From assembly GCA_015061695.1 (NCBI GenBank), contig SUWA01000001.1, forward strand, positions 22,987-86,986: 64,000 nucleotides of DNA, in the 5' to 3' direction. Position 1 is the stretch's first letter, and each line of letters starts with the position of its first letter. Source of the stretch: Lentisphaerota bacterium. GTDB taxonomy: Bacteria; Verrucomicrobiota; Lentisphaeria; Victivallales; Victivallaceae. Below, one piece after another: positions 1 through 9,605 of the stretch. The notes beneath the pieces are model-generated. The model ran no database searches. It worked only from the letters and a program-made list of their open reading frames with translations, and was not told the origin of the DNA. The position numbers and the translations under genes were made by a program.

Positions 1-1074
1 CATGGTCACGTTGGCTTCCAACGCATCTTTGATCTGATCCAGCGGGAAGTGGTGCGTTACCAGCTGTTCCACCGGCAAACCGATTCCGGCCGCACGCTTG
101 AGGAACGCAAAGGTCGTCGGATAATCCTGCGGAGTGTACACCCACGAACCCACCGCCGTAACTTCTTTGTTGCAGAGGTCAAAGTGATGGTTGATCGAGC
201 AGTTGCCGCCATCCATAAAGAAACCGACTTCGCACAGACCGCCACCGCGGCGGATCAGCTTCCAGGCATTGGCACCGGCTTGAGCCACGCCAGTACACTG
301 GAAAACAAAGTCAGCAGCAAATCCGGCGTTGTTGGCCTTGATGTCAGCCAGCATCGCATCAAACGATTCATACTTGGTAAAGTTATAAACCTGCGAAGCC
401 CCCATGGTTTTGGCGATTTCCAAACGATTGTCGTTGCCGTCCACCGCGATGAGATTTTCGATCCCCAGCGTGCGCAGTACGGCCATCACCAACAGACCGA
501 TCGGGCCCGCGCCCTGCACCAGAACTTTGGTGTTGAAGTTGAGCAAACCCGTGGTCTTGGCACGTTCCACACAGTGAACAGCCACTGCGGACGGCTCGAC
601 CAGCAGACGCTGATCCAGAGTCATATCGCTGACATTGAAGAAAGTCGAACCTTTACGGATCTTCATGTGTGTGGCAAAATAACCGTTCAGATGCACTTCG
701 TCATCGGGGAACAAACCGTAAACACCGACGCTTTCGCACAGATTGGTACGGGCCGGAGTATTTTTGCACGCACTGCATTCGCCGCAGGGAATAATGCAAG
801 TAACGATGCTGTCGCCCACCTTGACCGGCTTACCGGCCGAGTCAACAGTGATGTTTTTACCCATCTTGATGATTTCGCCGGAACCTTCGTGCCCCAAAAC
901 CACCGGGCAAAGACCGAAGGGATCGCGCTTGTATTCGTGCCCGTCGGTACCGCAAACACCGCAGCCCTGAACTTTGATAATCATTTCGTCGTCATTGATT
1001 TCCGGAATCGGATATTCGCGGAATTCAAACACTCCCGGTGCAGTCAGCACCGCCGCTTTCGCCATTTCTGCCAT
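1..1074 (-). CDS. Zinc-dependent medium-chain alcohol dehydrogenase (partial, runs off left edge)
   Basis: This reverse-strand frame stays open from about 1074 to base 1, so the C-terminus lies outside the window. The N-terminal GroES-like domain shows CGVCGTDGHEY and GHEGSGEI, the catalytic-zinc Cys and His-Glu signatures. A structural-zinc cysteine set follows (CGECSACK...NLC), then a Rossmann fold with GAGPIGLLVM and an acidic AVDGND. The family oxidises alcohols or polyols with NAD(P)+; the substrate cannot be read from sequence. Three in-frame ATGs occur at 1080, 1074 and 1065. The one at 1074 is chosen because AAGG lies about eight bases upstream, whereas it almost touches the ATG at 1080. 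The gene is divergent from thiC. Confidence 0.85.
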   Translation of the reverse strand, partial: MAEMAKAAVLTAPGVFEFREYPIPEINDDEMIIKVQGCGVCGTDGHEYKRDPFGLCPVVLGHEGSGEIIKMGKNITVDSAGKPVKVGDSIVTCIIPCGECSACKNTPARTNLCESVGVYGLFPDDEVHLNGYFATHMKIRKGSTFFNVSDMTLDQRLLVEPSAVAVHCVERAKTTGLLNFNTKVLVQGAGPIGLLVMAVLRTLGIENLIAVDGNDNRLEIAKTMGASQVYNFTKYESFDAMLADIKANNAGFAADFVFQCTGVAQAGANAWKLIRRGGGLCEVGFFMDGGNCSINHHFDLCNKEVTAVGSWVYTPQDYPTTFAFLKRAAGIGLPVEQLVTHHFPLDQIKDALEANVTM

Positions 1075-1182
1075 TTGCATCACCTTAAAGGTTAATAGTT
1101 GAGTATTTTTATATTGATAAAAAAATATCTAACTATAATTTAACACCTTTTTATTTTTTTTCAAGCATGGTTGTAAAAAAAT

Positions 1183-1211
1183 TTGCAAAAGCGTTTTTGG
1201 TGAACTATATT
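1183..1211 (+). promoter_or_regulatory. Sigma-70-type promoter for the thiC leader
   Basis: TTGCAA at 1183-1188 and TATATT at 1206-1211 are separated by 17 bases, just upstream of the TPP aptamer. Confidence 0.6.
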
Positions 1212-1221
1212 AGGTAGTTCA

Positions 1222-1310
1222 CTGGGGAGTCCGTGAGTTACGGGCTGAGAGGAAACTGCCAGTTTCGACCCATTAAACCTGATTCGGATCATGCCGACGT
1301 AGGGAGAGAA
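1222..1310 (+). promoter_or_regulatory. TPP riboswitch (THI element)
   Basis: The conserved THI-box blocks appear in order: GGGCTGAGA at 1242-1250, then ACCTGATTCGGATCATGCC around 1277-1294, then CGTAGGGAG around 1298-1306. The closing helix pairs the GGGGAGTCC region with the 3' end. It lies 77 bases before thiC, the usual target. When thiamine diphosphate binds, expression of thiC is expected to fall. Confidence 0.93.
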
Positions 1311-1318
1311 GCAATCCT

Positions 1319-1381
1319 TTTTCCAACCGGAAAAGACTTTCCGTACCCAGCATATTCGGATTTCTCAACTCAAAGGAGAAA
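1319..1381 (+). promoter_or_regulatory. Likely riboswitch expression platform with Shine-Dalgarno sequestering hairpin
   Basis: Two short hairpins compete for the same bases: TTTTCC (1319-1324) with GGAAAA (1329-1334), or CGGAAA (1328-1333) with TTTCCG (1338-1343). A third pairing, TTTCTC (1361-1366) with GAGAAA (1376-1381), covers part of the AAGGAG ribosome binding site at 1373-1378. There is no terminator U-tract, so translational control is inferred. Confidence 0.45.
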
Positions 1382-1386
1382 AGAAT

Positions 1387-2691
1387 ATGTCAAAAGACAC
1401 CCAACTCAAAGCCGCCAGACGCGGTATCGTGACCCCGGCTATGGCGGTCGTAGCTCAAAAAGAACATCGTTCTGAAGATTTTATTCTTCAGGGCGTAGCC
1501 GATGGCCGTATAGTCATACCGTGCAATATCAACCACCGCAATCTGCAGCCAATGGGTATCGGACGCGACCTTTACACCAAGATCAATGCCAATATCGGTA
1601 ACTCATCCCTGACCGGAACCGCTGCCGGCGAGCTGAAAAAACTCCAATCTGTCCTGACTTACGGCGCCGATACGGTGATGGATTTGAGTACCGGCGGCGA
1701 CATTCCATTGATCCGCCGCTCCATTCTTGCCCAGTCAACCATTCCGGTCGGCACCGTACCGATCTACGAACTGGTGGCCCGCTATACCCGGCAAGGTCTG
1801 ACCGGAGAAAATCTGCTGACCATTATCCGCGAACAGGCGGAACAGGGCGTTGATTATATGACCATTCACGCCGGGTTGCTGCAAAAACACCTGCCCGCAG
1901 CGCTGAAACGCAAGCTCGGCATCGTCAGCCGCGGCGGCGCCTTGATTGCCGCGCACATGGTGGAAAATGATTGCGAAAACCCGTTTTATACCGCGTTTGA
2001 CCGGATATTGGATATTTGCGCTCAATACGATGTAACTTTGTCGCTGGGCGATGGTTTGCGCCCCGGATGTCTGGCCGACGCCTCCGACGAAGCTCAATTC
2101 AGTGAACTGGATGTGCTGGGCGAACTGGCTCAACGCTGCCGGCAGGCCGGAGTTCAGGTAATGATCGAAGGCCCGGGGCATATTCCGCTGGACGAAATTG
2201 CCATGAATATGCAGCGCGAACAGGCAGTTTGCAACGACGCACCATTTTATATTCTTGGTCCGGTGGTAATCGACTGCGCGCCCGGTTATGATCATCTGGT
2301 TGGAGCTATGGGCGGCATGATGGGGGCTTTTCACGGTGCGGCCATGCTTTGTTATGTTACGCCCAAAGAACATATCGGCTTGCCCGATGATGAAGATGTC
2401 CGCCGCGGCATCATGGCGTTCCGCATTGCCGCTCATGCCGCTGATGTAGCGCTGAAAAAGCCCGGTGCAAGATGGCGCGACGATGCCATCAGCGATGCCC
2501 GCGAATCGTTTGACTGGGAAAAGCAATTCGAGTTGGCCATCGATCCGGCTCGCGCCCGGCAATATCGCACCGAAGCACTGCAGGCCAGCAATCAGCCCAA
2601 CCTGCATGGCGGAGAATATTGCACCATGTGCGGCCCGGATTTCTGCTCGGTACGCTTATCGAAGATCCTGAAAAATTCTTGTAAAAAGTAA
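1387..2691 (+). CDS. thiC: Phosphomethylpyrimidine synthase ThiC
   Basis: ThiC is a radical-SAM enzyme that converts aminoimidazole ribotide to the hydroxymethylpyrimidine phosphate of thiamine. The 434-residue product has the family's normal length for the short bacterial form. The C-terminal cluster motif CTMCGPDFC places cysteines at 412, 415 and 420, the unusual CX2CX4C arrangement of ThiC. Internal blocks GADTVMDLSTGG, MIEGPGH and APGYDH are also characteristic. ATG 1387 follows AAAGGAG with good spacing. A TPP riboswitch precedes it. No other classical thi gene is adjacent, though a YjbQ-family gene lies 3.3 kb away on the other strand. Confidence 0.97.
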   Translation: MSKDTQLKAARRGIVTPAMAVVAQKEHRSEDFILQGVADGRIVIPCNINHRNLQPMGIGRDLYTKINANIGNSSLTGTAAGELKKLQSVLTYGADTVMDLSTGGDIPLIRRSILAQSTIPVGTVPIYELVARYTRQGLTGENLLTIIREQAEQGVDYMTIHAGLLQKHLPAALKRKLGIVSRGGALIAAHMVENDCENPFYTAFDRILDICAQYDVTLSLGDGLRPGCLADASDEAQFSELDVLGELAQRCRQAGVQVMIEGPGHIPLDEIAMNMQREQAVCNDAPFYILGPVVIDCAPGYDHLVGAMGGMMGAFHGAAMLCYVTPKEHIGLPDDEDVRRGIMAFRIAAHAADVALKKPGARWRDDAISDARESFDWEKQFELAIDPARARQYRTEALQASNQPNLHGGEYCTMCGPDFCSVRLSKILKNSCKK

Positions 2692-2707
2692 CATTTCAGC
2701 CCCGGGC

Positions 2708-2745
2708 GCAACTGCGGCGGAATCAACCATTTTTGCCGCAGTTGC
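2708..2745. terminator. Hairpin between convergent thiC and MFS gene
   Basis: GCAACTGCGGC (2708-2718) pairs perfectly with GCCGCAGTTGC (2735-2745). It lies between convergent stop codons. A run of T follows the stem on neither strand, so terminator function is plausible rather than clear. Confidence 0.5.
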
Positions 2746-2754
2746 TCAAAAACA

Positions 2755-4086
2755 TCATCTGCCGATATAAATATATTCGCCCTTGGGAAAAACCGCCGGC
2801 ACCACCACCAGCAAAGCTGCGGCAAACAGAATACACACCGCGTAAAGCAAAAATAATGTTTGATAATGCGTAAACGCCATGCTGCCGATCGCCCAGTTTG
2901 CCGCCAGCGCCCCCGATCCGAGGATCAACGAGGTCATTAATCTGGATAATCCCATGCCGCTGTAGTAAAACGCATTGCAGAATGCCATAGCCATAACTTT
3001 GTTGCCGGGAGTGGCCAGCGCCATCATTTCGCTGGAAGTTGAAATATTGGCGCAAGCAAAAGTAATACTGTAAATAAACAATATGCCGCCGACCAGGTAA
3101 TAGATCAAATCACCGGCAATCAAACTGCGCCCCAGCAGAAAAAGCGAAAAATTGACCAGTGCATAAACCAGATGTACCATCAGAAAAACCTTTTTGATAC
3201 CGAACTTTTGGATTATATTGCCGACAAAAAATGATCCGATCAACATTCCGGTAAGCACCAGCGACGAAATCAGTACGATCACGTTATCCGGTGCCCCCAG
3301 CGACTTTTTCAAATACAGCGTCGTCAATGGGATCGTTCCGTAAGCAGCCAAATTGAGTATGAACAGATAAACTGAATACCCGCACAATGGTTTGTTGGCC
3401 AGAGCAATTCTCAAACCTTCTTTGAATCCCGGCTGCGGTGCAGAGTTTTTTACCACATCCTCGCGCGGCAGAAATTGCGGGATCGCCCCGATAAAATAGA
3501 GTTTCATGCCCATAATGATCATACTGAAAAGCATTGTCAACTGCAGCATCCATATCGGCGGATTTTTGCCGATTATCAAGCTGATGCCAAAAAGCAGCAG
3601 CGCACTTGCCAACTGCCACGAAAAACGCATCCGCCCCAGATAAGAACTGCGCCGTTCGGCCGTAACAAACGTATCCAGCATCGGGAACCACGCCGCCACA
3701 TACACCGTATGCGAAAAAGAAAATAAACACAATACCAGCAGCAGAAAAACCACCGCGTAAGGTTGAAAATACGGTGCCGCCACGATCAACGCAAACATTG
3801 CTATTGAGAACGCTGTAGTGTACAAGATTGCCTTCTGATAAGAAGAAAACCGGTTCACGATCCTCGTCCCCACCAACAGCATGACCCCGGTAGTCAGCGG
3901 CAGCAGCGATGTCGTTATCATGGTAAAAGCATCGCTGGCCCCCAGCATTTGTGCGTACAATATTATCAGAGCCGCATCGGTAAACGGCACTTCGCCCATG
4001 GCTGTACAGCAGCTGGAACAAATCGACTTGAACTCGGCATTTTTACCCAATTCCGGGGTCCACGCCACTTGCTGTCGGAAATTCAT
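2755..4086 (-). CDS. MFS transporter
   Basis: The 443-residue product has about twelve hydrophobic segments and a major-facilitator layout. A cytoplasmic loop after helix 2 reads VGTRIVNRFSSYQKA, close to the MFS loop signature, and a longer charged loop (FLPREDVVKNSAPQPG) separates the halves. The substrate is unknown. An unusual N-terminal stretch before the first full helix holds CSSCC. It starts 13 bases after the ClC gene on the same strand and probably shares its transcript. Family membership is confident; specificity is not. Confidence 0.8.
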   Translation of the reverse strand: MNFRQQVAWTPELGKNAEFKSICSSCCTAMGEVPFTDAALIILYAQMLGASDAFTMITTSLLPLTTGVMLLVGTRIVNRFSSYQKAILYTTAFSIAMFALIVAAPYFQPYAVVFLLLVLCLFSFSHTVYVAAWFPMLDTFVTAERRSSYLGRMRFSWQLASALLLFGISLIIGKNPPIWMLQLTMLFSMIIMGMKLYFIGAIPQFLPREDVVKNSAPQPGFKEGLRIALANKPLCGYSVYLFILNLAAYGTIPLTTLYLKKSLGAPDNVIVLISSLVLTGMLIGSFFVGNIIQKFGIKKVFLMVHLVYALVNFSLFLLGRSLIAGDLIYYLVGGILFIYSITFACANISTSSEMMALATPGNKVMAMAFCNAFYYSGMGLSRLMTSLILGSGALAANWAIGSMAFTHYQTLFLLYAVCILFAAALLVVVPAVFPKGEYIYIGR

Positions 4087-4099
4087 AGTAAAACCTGTC

Positions 4100-5950
4100 T
4101 TAAAAACTGTCCGCTTCTTTTACCATGCGGCGGTATTTATTGAATATCTGTTTCTTTTCAAGAAACCCCTTGAAAATCCCCTTGCTGTTGCACACCGGCA
4201 GCACATCTATACGGCACAAATCAAACGCCGCCATTGCTTTAGCCAGATCGTCGTCAGGGTTTAGCACTTCCTGCGGGTTTTCCATAATATCGTAAATCAG
4301 CAGAAAATCAAAGTCATCTTTATTGAGCATGGCTTTCATCACTCTTTCCAGATAAACCACCCCCAGCAGCCGGCCATCGCCATCCAGCACCGGATAGGCC
4401 GGATTTTCCGGCGATTCCTCCACCTCCCGGATCAACTGGGTCAACCGGTCGCCGGCATGGAGTACCCGGTAACGCCGGTTCATACTGAACCGCACCTGAA
4501 TACGCTGCAGCATGGTTTCGTCGCGATCATTGACCAGCAGGTTGCTTTCGGCCAGCGCTTTGCGATAAACCGAGTTGGGTTCAAACAAGTGAGCAAAAAA
4601 GTATGCCACGCTCGATACGATCATCAACGGCACCAGCAGCTCGTAGCTGTGGGTCATTTCGGCAATCAAAAATATCCCGGTCAGCGGTGCCCGCATTACA
4701 GCAGTAAATACCCCGCACATGCCGATGGCAGCAAAGTTATTTTCCTGCAAAGTTACCACTCCGGTCAAATTCACCAGATGCGCGAACGCAAATCCGGTAA
4801 AGGCCCCGGTGAACATCGAAGGAGCAAAGATCCCGCCGTCGCCGCCGCCATCTACGGTCAGCACCGCCGCCACCACTTTAAGGAATATCGCCAGCGCCAG
4901 TAACGTAAAAATCACCCACTGGCCATCCGGCAACGTCTTCAGAAAGGTGGATTTTTCGCGCAAGCCGGCCATGTCGCCGGCAAACAGCCGCTCAATAAAC
5001 CAATACCCCTGCCCCCGCAAAACCGGCAGTATCCAGAGTATCAGGCACAATATACAGCCGGCCACGCCCAGCCGCAGCCACGGACTGCGCAAATATTTCT
5101 TCAGATTTCCCGAAAGAAAATAAGCCGTTTTTATAACGTACACTCCCACAATGGCGCACACTACCCCGCACAATACATAACAGGGTACGGCATCAAACCG
5201 CCACGGGTCGATCCTGGCCAGAAAGAATTCCATATCCGGCATCAAACGCTGCGATATTACCGACGCCACCGCTGACGACATGATCATCGGCACTAATGCC
5301 GACACACTGAACTCCGGCAGCAGAACTTCGGCCGCAAACAACACTCCGGCGATCGGGCTGTCGAAGATTGCGGCGATCGCTGCCGATGCCCCGCACCCCA
5401 GCAGCAGTGCCCGCCGTTTTTTGGGAACAAACCAGAAGCTCCCGGTATTGGCTCCGATCGCCGCCCCGGTCAGCACGCTGGGCGCTTCCAGCCCGGCCGA
5501 ACCGCCGCATCCGACAGCCAGCGCGCTGGAAATCAGGTGCGAAAAACACTCCGTTAACGGCATCGTGGCCCGTTTGCGATGCAGCGAAAGAATCAAAGGG
5601 CTCAAACTTTTGGCATATCTGGCCCCGCCGATCGAGCGTTGAACCAGATAAGAGAGGATCATGCCGACCATGGGGAAAAGCGCAAAAATAACCAACCCCA
5701 AAGCCGCTCCTCCGCCGATATTCTGCACCAGAACCGGCACGGAATCGACCCAATGGCCCAGCCATTCCACACTCCAGTGCAGCGCAACTTCGGCCAGCGC
5801 CGCCAAGACCCCGATCAGGATCGCCAGTGCCGCCAGAAAACTGCGTTCCCCCCAACGGGAATGCCAAAAATTCACCAATAAAAGCACCCACTTACGCTGA
5901 CGGCGCATCATCGGTGAATTAACATTTTTGATTCTGAATATCTCGCGCAT
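4100..5950 (-). CDS. ClC-family chloride channel/transporter with C-terminal CBS pair
   Basis: The first ~430 residues form the ClC membrane domain. The selectivity motifs are visible: GGSAGLEAP around residue 150, with the external gating glutamate, and GGIFAPSMFTG around 378. A helical segment SPIAGVLFAAEVLLPEF near 200-215 has Val directly after the conserved Glu, where proton-coupled exchangers such as E. coli ClcA have the internal proton glutamate. The C-terminal ~130 residues carry two CBS motifs, normally nucleotide-sensing. The role is chloride or other anion passage across the inner membrane. It lies 27 bases downstream of the yjbQ-like gene and 13 bases before the MFS gene. Confidence 0.93.
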   Translation of the reverse strand: MREIFRIKNVNSPMMRRQRKWVLLLVNFWHSRWGERSFLAALAILIGVLAALAEVALHWSVEWLGHWVDSVPVLVQNIGGGAALGLVIFALFPMVGMILSYLVQRSIGGARYAKSLSPLILSLHRKRATMPLTECFSHLISSALAVGCGGSAGLEAPSVLTGAAIGANTGSFWFVPKKRRALLLGCGASAAIAAIFDSPIAGVLFAAEVLLPEFSVSALVPMIMSSAVASVISQRLMPDMEFFLARIDPWRFDAVPCYVLCGVVCAIVGVYVIKTAYFLSGNLKKYLRSPWLRLGVAGCILCLILWILPVLRGQGYWFIERLFAGDMAGLREKSTFLKTLPDGQWVIFTLLALAIFLKVVAAVLTVDGGGDGGIFAPSMFTGAFTGFAFAHLVNLTGVVTLQENNFAAIGMCGVFTAVMRAPLTGIFLIAEMTHSYELLVPLMIVSSVAYFFAHLFEPNSVYRKALAESNLLVNDRDETMLQRIQVRFSMNRRYRVLHAGDRLTQLIREVEESPENPAYPVLDGDGRLLGVVYLERVMKAMLNKDDFDFLLIYDIMENPQEVLNPDDDLAKAMAAFDLCRIDVLPVCNSKGIFKGFLEKKQIFNKYRRMVKEADSF

Positions 5951-5977
5951 AAAAATCTCAATCCGTCAGCTTTGCAT

Positions 5978-6394
5978 TTACTCTCCAATGATCTTTATCA
6001 GCAAACGCTTATCGCGCAAACCATCGAACTCGCCGTAAAAGATCTGTTCCCACGGGCCGAAATCCAGGCGGCCGTTGGTTACAGCGACTACTGTTTCGCG
6101 ACCCATGATCTGCCGCTTGAGGTGAGCATCGGCGTTATCTTCATAACCGTTGTGGTCGTATTGACTGTAAGGTTTTTCCGGAGCAAGACGTTCCAGAAAA
6201 CGCTCAAAATCCCGGTGCAGACCAGCTTCATCATCGTTGATAAAAACCGAAGCGGTAATGTGCATGGCATTGACCAGCACCAGACCTTCGCGGATTCCTG
6301 ATTCTTTAAGTGCGGCTTCCACTTGCGGAGTAATATTGACAAAACCTCGCCGCTGTTTAAGGTGCATTACTAACTCACGACGGTAACTTTTCAT
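5978..6394 (-). CDS. yjbQ: YjbQ family protein (UPF0047; possible secondary thiamine-phosphate synthase)
   Basis: At 138 residues this is a full-length YjbQ/UPF0047 protein. Family blocks are visible: [17 protein letters not shown], the [16 protein letters not shown] segment, and [19 protein letters not shown]. coli YjbQ has weak thiamine-phosphate synthase activity, which would fit the nearby riboswitch-controlled thiC, but this link is inference. It is the first gene of a probable reverse-strand operon with the ClC and MFS genes. Confidence 0.88.
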   Translation of the reverse strand: MKSYRRELVMHLKQRRGFVNITPQVEAALKESGIREGLVLVNAMHITASVFINDDEAGLHRDFERFLERLAPEKPYSQYDHNGYEDNADAHLKRQIMGRETVVAVTNGRLDFGPWEQIFYGEFDGLRDKRLLIKIIGE

Positions 6395-6475
6395 AACATC
6401 ATACTTTCATATTAAAAGCAAATCATAATTGAATAATATAACATGAAAAAGTCATTGTTGCAAGATTTTTTTATT

Positions 6476-8191
6476 TCAGGTGGTTGATTTTCCGATTTCG
6501 ATCACCTGATCACAGTGTTCAACGCTACTCATCCGGTGAGCGATCACGACCATTGTTTTCCTGCCATGCAAAGTTTCCAACGCCTCGACGACCGCATTTT
6601 CTGTAGCATTATCCAATGCACTGGTTGCTTCGTCAAAAATCAAAAGTTCAGCCTCATGGTAAAGCGCCCGTGCGATTCCGATGCGCTGCAGCTGACCGCC
6701 TGACAAACGGCCGCCATCGCAGCCGACCAAAGTATCAACGCCATCCGGCAGCGAAGCGATCCAGTCGCTCAAATGCGCCATTTGCAAAGCCTGTTCCAGA
6801 CGCTGGTCATCAATTTTATCCGGCTCAACCCCCAGCGCCACATTTTCGCGGATCGAAGAAGCCAGCAGAAAAACTTTCTGCGGCACATAGCTGATTTTTT
6901 TCCGGATCGCTTTAAGATCGGATTCAATATTCACTCCGTCAAAAGCGATCGTTCCGCCGGAAGGTTTGAGCAGACCGGTCATCAAGTCGGCCAAAGTGGT
7001 TTTGCCGCCGCCGGTCGGTCCGATCAGCGCAACCGAAGTAAACGCAGGAACGGTCAGCGAAAACTGTTCAAAAACTTTTCTGCCGTCAGGATAAGCAAAA
7101 TCCAGATCGCGTATTTCGATCGCCTGTTGGAGTACATCTTTCAGCTCATTACCCGGAGTTTCCGGTGTGCTTTCCGGCTTTACAGCGGTCAGATCTTCAT
7201 AAATAGAGCCGAATATCTTTTCGACTTGTCTGACCCGGGTAAGATTGTATTGGATGCGGCTCAATGCCGGTAATATCCGCCCGATGGCCGCCACCAGCAA
7301 CGCAAAATTCAGCACTACGGTTCCGGCCGGTACGCCGCTGCCGATCATAGCCATAAAAATCCCCATGGCCAGCGCCACAGCCAGCAGTTCCAACCCCAAC
7401 CGCGGCAGCTGCCCCCAGATATACATCCGTCGGGCCACATCCAGAAGCTGCTGCTGTTTCCGGCTGAACCGCCGCACAAAAAAGTCATTACATTCACAGC
7501 TTTTGATGGTTTTGCAACCGCTGAAAACTTCGATCTTATCCGCCGCAACCTGATTGTCGTATTGGATATACTCTTCGCTCATAGCGCTGTTGATCCGGCG
7601 GAACGGCAGATAGAAAAACCATGCCATCACCAGCAATATTATCATAGCGCCGGTCAGATAAAGCGGCATAAACCACAGCAGAGCCATGACCAGCGCCGCC
7701 ACGACCACTGCATCGCCGCAAATCAGCATCAACGGCAGCAATGTACCCTCGCAAGCCAAATTGACGCGCTGGATCCCTGCGCTGAATTCCCCCGGTGTAC
7801 GCGAGGTCAGAAAAAGGTAGTCCGACTCCAGAAACCCCCGAAACAAACGCACGCTCAAATCGTGCTGTTTGCGGTAGATAAACTTGCACTGCAGGCGCAA
7901 TACATAATAGTTGAACAAATTTTTCAACGCATAGTTCACCACCACCAATGCGGCGGTAAAGATCATAAAACTGTTATGCTCCTTGAACGGCGACAGTTGA
8001 TAGAAGAGTTTCAGGAACATATTCTGTTCCATCAAATCCCAATTCACGACTGCCGCCACCACGGGGATCATCAGACCGATGCCGGTAACTTCCCACAAAG
8101 CTGACAGCGCGGTAAGCAGCGTCAGAAATATCAAAAAATATTTATCGCGGCTGCTGAATATGACCCGCATCCGGTTCACAGTTTCCCACAT
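6476..8191 (-). CDS. ABC transporter, fused permease and ATPase (exporter type)
   Basis: Residues ~1-320 hold about six transmembrane helices, and ~345-571 the nucleotide-binding domain. The ATPase shows Walker A GPTGGGKTT near 390, the Q-loop SYVPQKVFLL, signature LSGGQLQRIGIARAL near 495, Walker B LLIFDEATSALD near 517, and the H-loop VVIAHR. One half-transporter per gene implies a homodimer or an unseen partner. The substrate is unknown; the fold is that of lipid, peptide or drug exporters. The gene is transcribed away from the GntR regulator. Confidence 0.93.
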   Translation of the reverse strand: MWETVNRMRVIFSSRDKYFLIFLTLLTALSALWEVTGIGLMIPVVAAVVNWDLMEQNMFLKLFYQLSPFKEHNSFMIFTAALVVVNYALKNLFNYYVLRLQCKFIYRKQHDLSVRLFRGFLESDYLFLTSRTPGEFSAGIQRVNLACEGTLLPLMLICGDAVVVAALVMALLWFMPLYLTGAMIILLVMAWFFYLPFRRINSAMSEEYIQYDNQVAADKIEVFSGCKTIKSCECNDFFVRRFSRKQQQLLDVARRMYIWGQLPRLGLELLAVALAMGIFMAMIGSGVPAGTVVLNFALLVAAIGRILPALSRIQYNLTRVRQVEKIFGSIYEDLTAVKPESTPETPGNELKDVLQQAIEIRDLDFAYPDGRKVFEQFSLTVPAFTSVALIGPTGGGKTTLADLMTGLLKPSGGTIAFDGVNIESDLKAIRKKISYVPQKVFLLASSIRENVALGVEPDKIDDQRLEQALQMAHLSDWIASLPDGVDTLVGCDGGRLSGGQLQRIGIARALYHEAELLIFDEATSALDNATENAVVEALETLHGRKTMVVIAHRMSSVEHCDQVIEIGKSTT

Positions 8192-8404
8192 AAATCAATA
8201 CTCCTGCTGTATATATCAACTTAATAGTATAACACCAAAAAGCTTCATTTGCAATTTTTCGCAGCAGAAAAAAAGATTTAAACCGCATCAAAGCAGCAAC
8301 TTAACCACACAAAAAACACACCTTAAATATTTTATTATAAATATATTACACAAAACATCACTGCTATTGCCGCAGCTGAATTGCCTCAAAAACAACGCTG
8401 ATAC

Positions 8405-8433
8405 TTGATTTTTTCATGTTTTTACTGTATAAT
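8405..8433 (+). promoter_or_regulatory. Sigma-70-type promoter for the GntR-pilin-glycosidase operon
   Basis: TTGATT (8405-8410) and TATAAT (8428-8433) are 17 bases apart, and AAGGA at 8453-8457 precedes the ATG at 8463. The rest of 8192-8404 is A/T-rich with nothing recognised. Confidence 0.65.
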
Positions 8434-8462
8434 TCTAACATACAAATCATGTAAGGAATCAA

Positions 8463-9563
8463 ATGCGGAAATACAATGTCAACCGGCCACTGTATCAGGA
8501 ATTGCGCAATACGCTGGCCCAAGCCATTTACACGGGAGTATACCCACATGGTACCCAACTGCCCGGGGTCGATGAGTTGAGCAAAAGTTATCAGGTCAGC
8601 AAATGCACAGTGCCCAAAGCGCTCAAACTGCTGGAGCAGGAAGGTATATTGCGCTGTTCCCAAGGTCGGCGTACACGGGTCAACACCACTCCGAATGCGC
8701 CCCGGAAACACCATAAAATAGCGATCCTGTTGAACAGTCCGACTCCGGATGGCAGCCACCTGTTTACCGATGGGCCATGGTCATGGACGATTCATCAGGC
8801 GCTTTTGATGAAGCTGTTGCGCGATCACAACCCGGCGTTCACCCTTTCCTACCGTTATGACTGGATCGAACAACTGGAACATGTGGATGGCGTAATTGCG
8901 CTGGAAGCCTACGGTGAATGGTTCGATGCGCCCAGCCGGCTCGACCGGCTCAATATACCTTACATACGCGTACAGGTAGCCTCGCATCTGCCGATCCTGC
9001 CGGAAAGCAACACGATTTATCTGGATTGGTATTCGGCCGCCCAGCAGGCCGCGATCTACTTTCTGGCCAACGGGGTGGAAAAGATCGTCATGCAGAATCT
9101 GGAGTTCGGCGACCGGCCGCTGACCAACCCCAATCACCGGTTGTTTGGTTTTTACCAACTTCTGAAGCAGGAGGGGTTTCCGGAGCAGAATATTATTTTG
9201 CAAAATAGTTTTTACAAAGACAGTTTCATGCCATCATCGGAACAGTTTGATTTTATGCATGGGATCATCCGTGGATCAAGTTCACCCAAATACGGTTTTA
9301 TCTACAACGACCAAACTGCCCGTATGCTGGTCAATCTGGCCATAAAATATAACCGCAAACTGAAAAAAGATCTGATAATCCTTGCACTTGGGGGGCTCCC
9401 CACCCCCAATTGCGGGATAACACCGGTCATGAGCAGCATAAACGCGCCGTTGGCCAAATTATCCGAGAGCGCATTGGATATGCTTTACGATCTTATTGAC
9501 CGCAAACAGAACAACTGCCCCAACCGGCAGCTGCATCTGAATCTACAAATTCATGATACATAA
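8463..9563 (+). CDS. GntR-family regulator with LacI/GalR-like sensor domain
   Basis: The first ~75 residues are a GntR winged helix-turn-helix (LYQELRNTLAQAIYTG, LPGVDELSKSYQVSKCTVPKALKLLEQEGIL). The remaining ~290 residues resemble a periplasmic-binding-protein-like sugar sensor, as in AraR-type GntR/LacI hybrids. Such proteins usually control a neighbouring sugar-use operon and respond to a sugar effector. Here the pilin starts 42 bases downstream and the glycosidase-like gene follows, so these are the likely targets. Local or autoregulation is inferred; no clear palindromic operator was found. Confidence 0.88.
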   Translation: MRKYNVNRPLYQELRNTLAQAIYTGVYPHGTQLPGVDELSKSYQVSKCTVPKALKLLEQEGILRCSQGRRTRVNTTPNAPRKHHKIAILLNSPTPDGSHLFTDGPWSWTIHQALLMKLLRDHNPAFTLSYRYDWIEQLEHVDGVIALEAYGEWFDAPSRLDRLNIPYIRVQVASHLPILPESNTIYLDWYSAAQQAAIYFLANGVEKIVMQNLEFGDRPLTNPNHRLFGFYQLLKQEGFPEQNIILQNSFYKDSFMPSSEQFDFMHGIIRGSSSPKYGFIYNDQTARMLVNLAIKYNRKLKKDLIILALGGLPTPNCGITPVMSSINAPLAKLSESALDMLYDLIDRKQNNCPNRQLHLNLQIHDT

Positions 9564-9605
9564 TGTAAATATGAAACCAACAAACTCAACGAAAGGATTT
9601 TTCAA

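Noticed and set aside
49..1095. Forward-strand ORF of 348 codons
   Set aside because: It is a shadow of the reverse-strand alcohol dehydrogenase, whose protein has clear zinc and NAD motifs.
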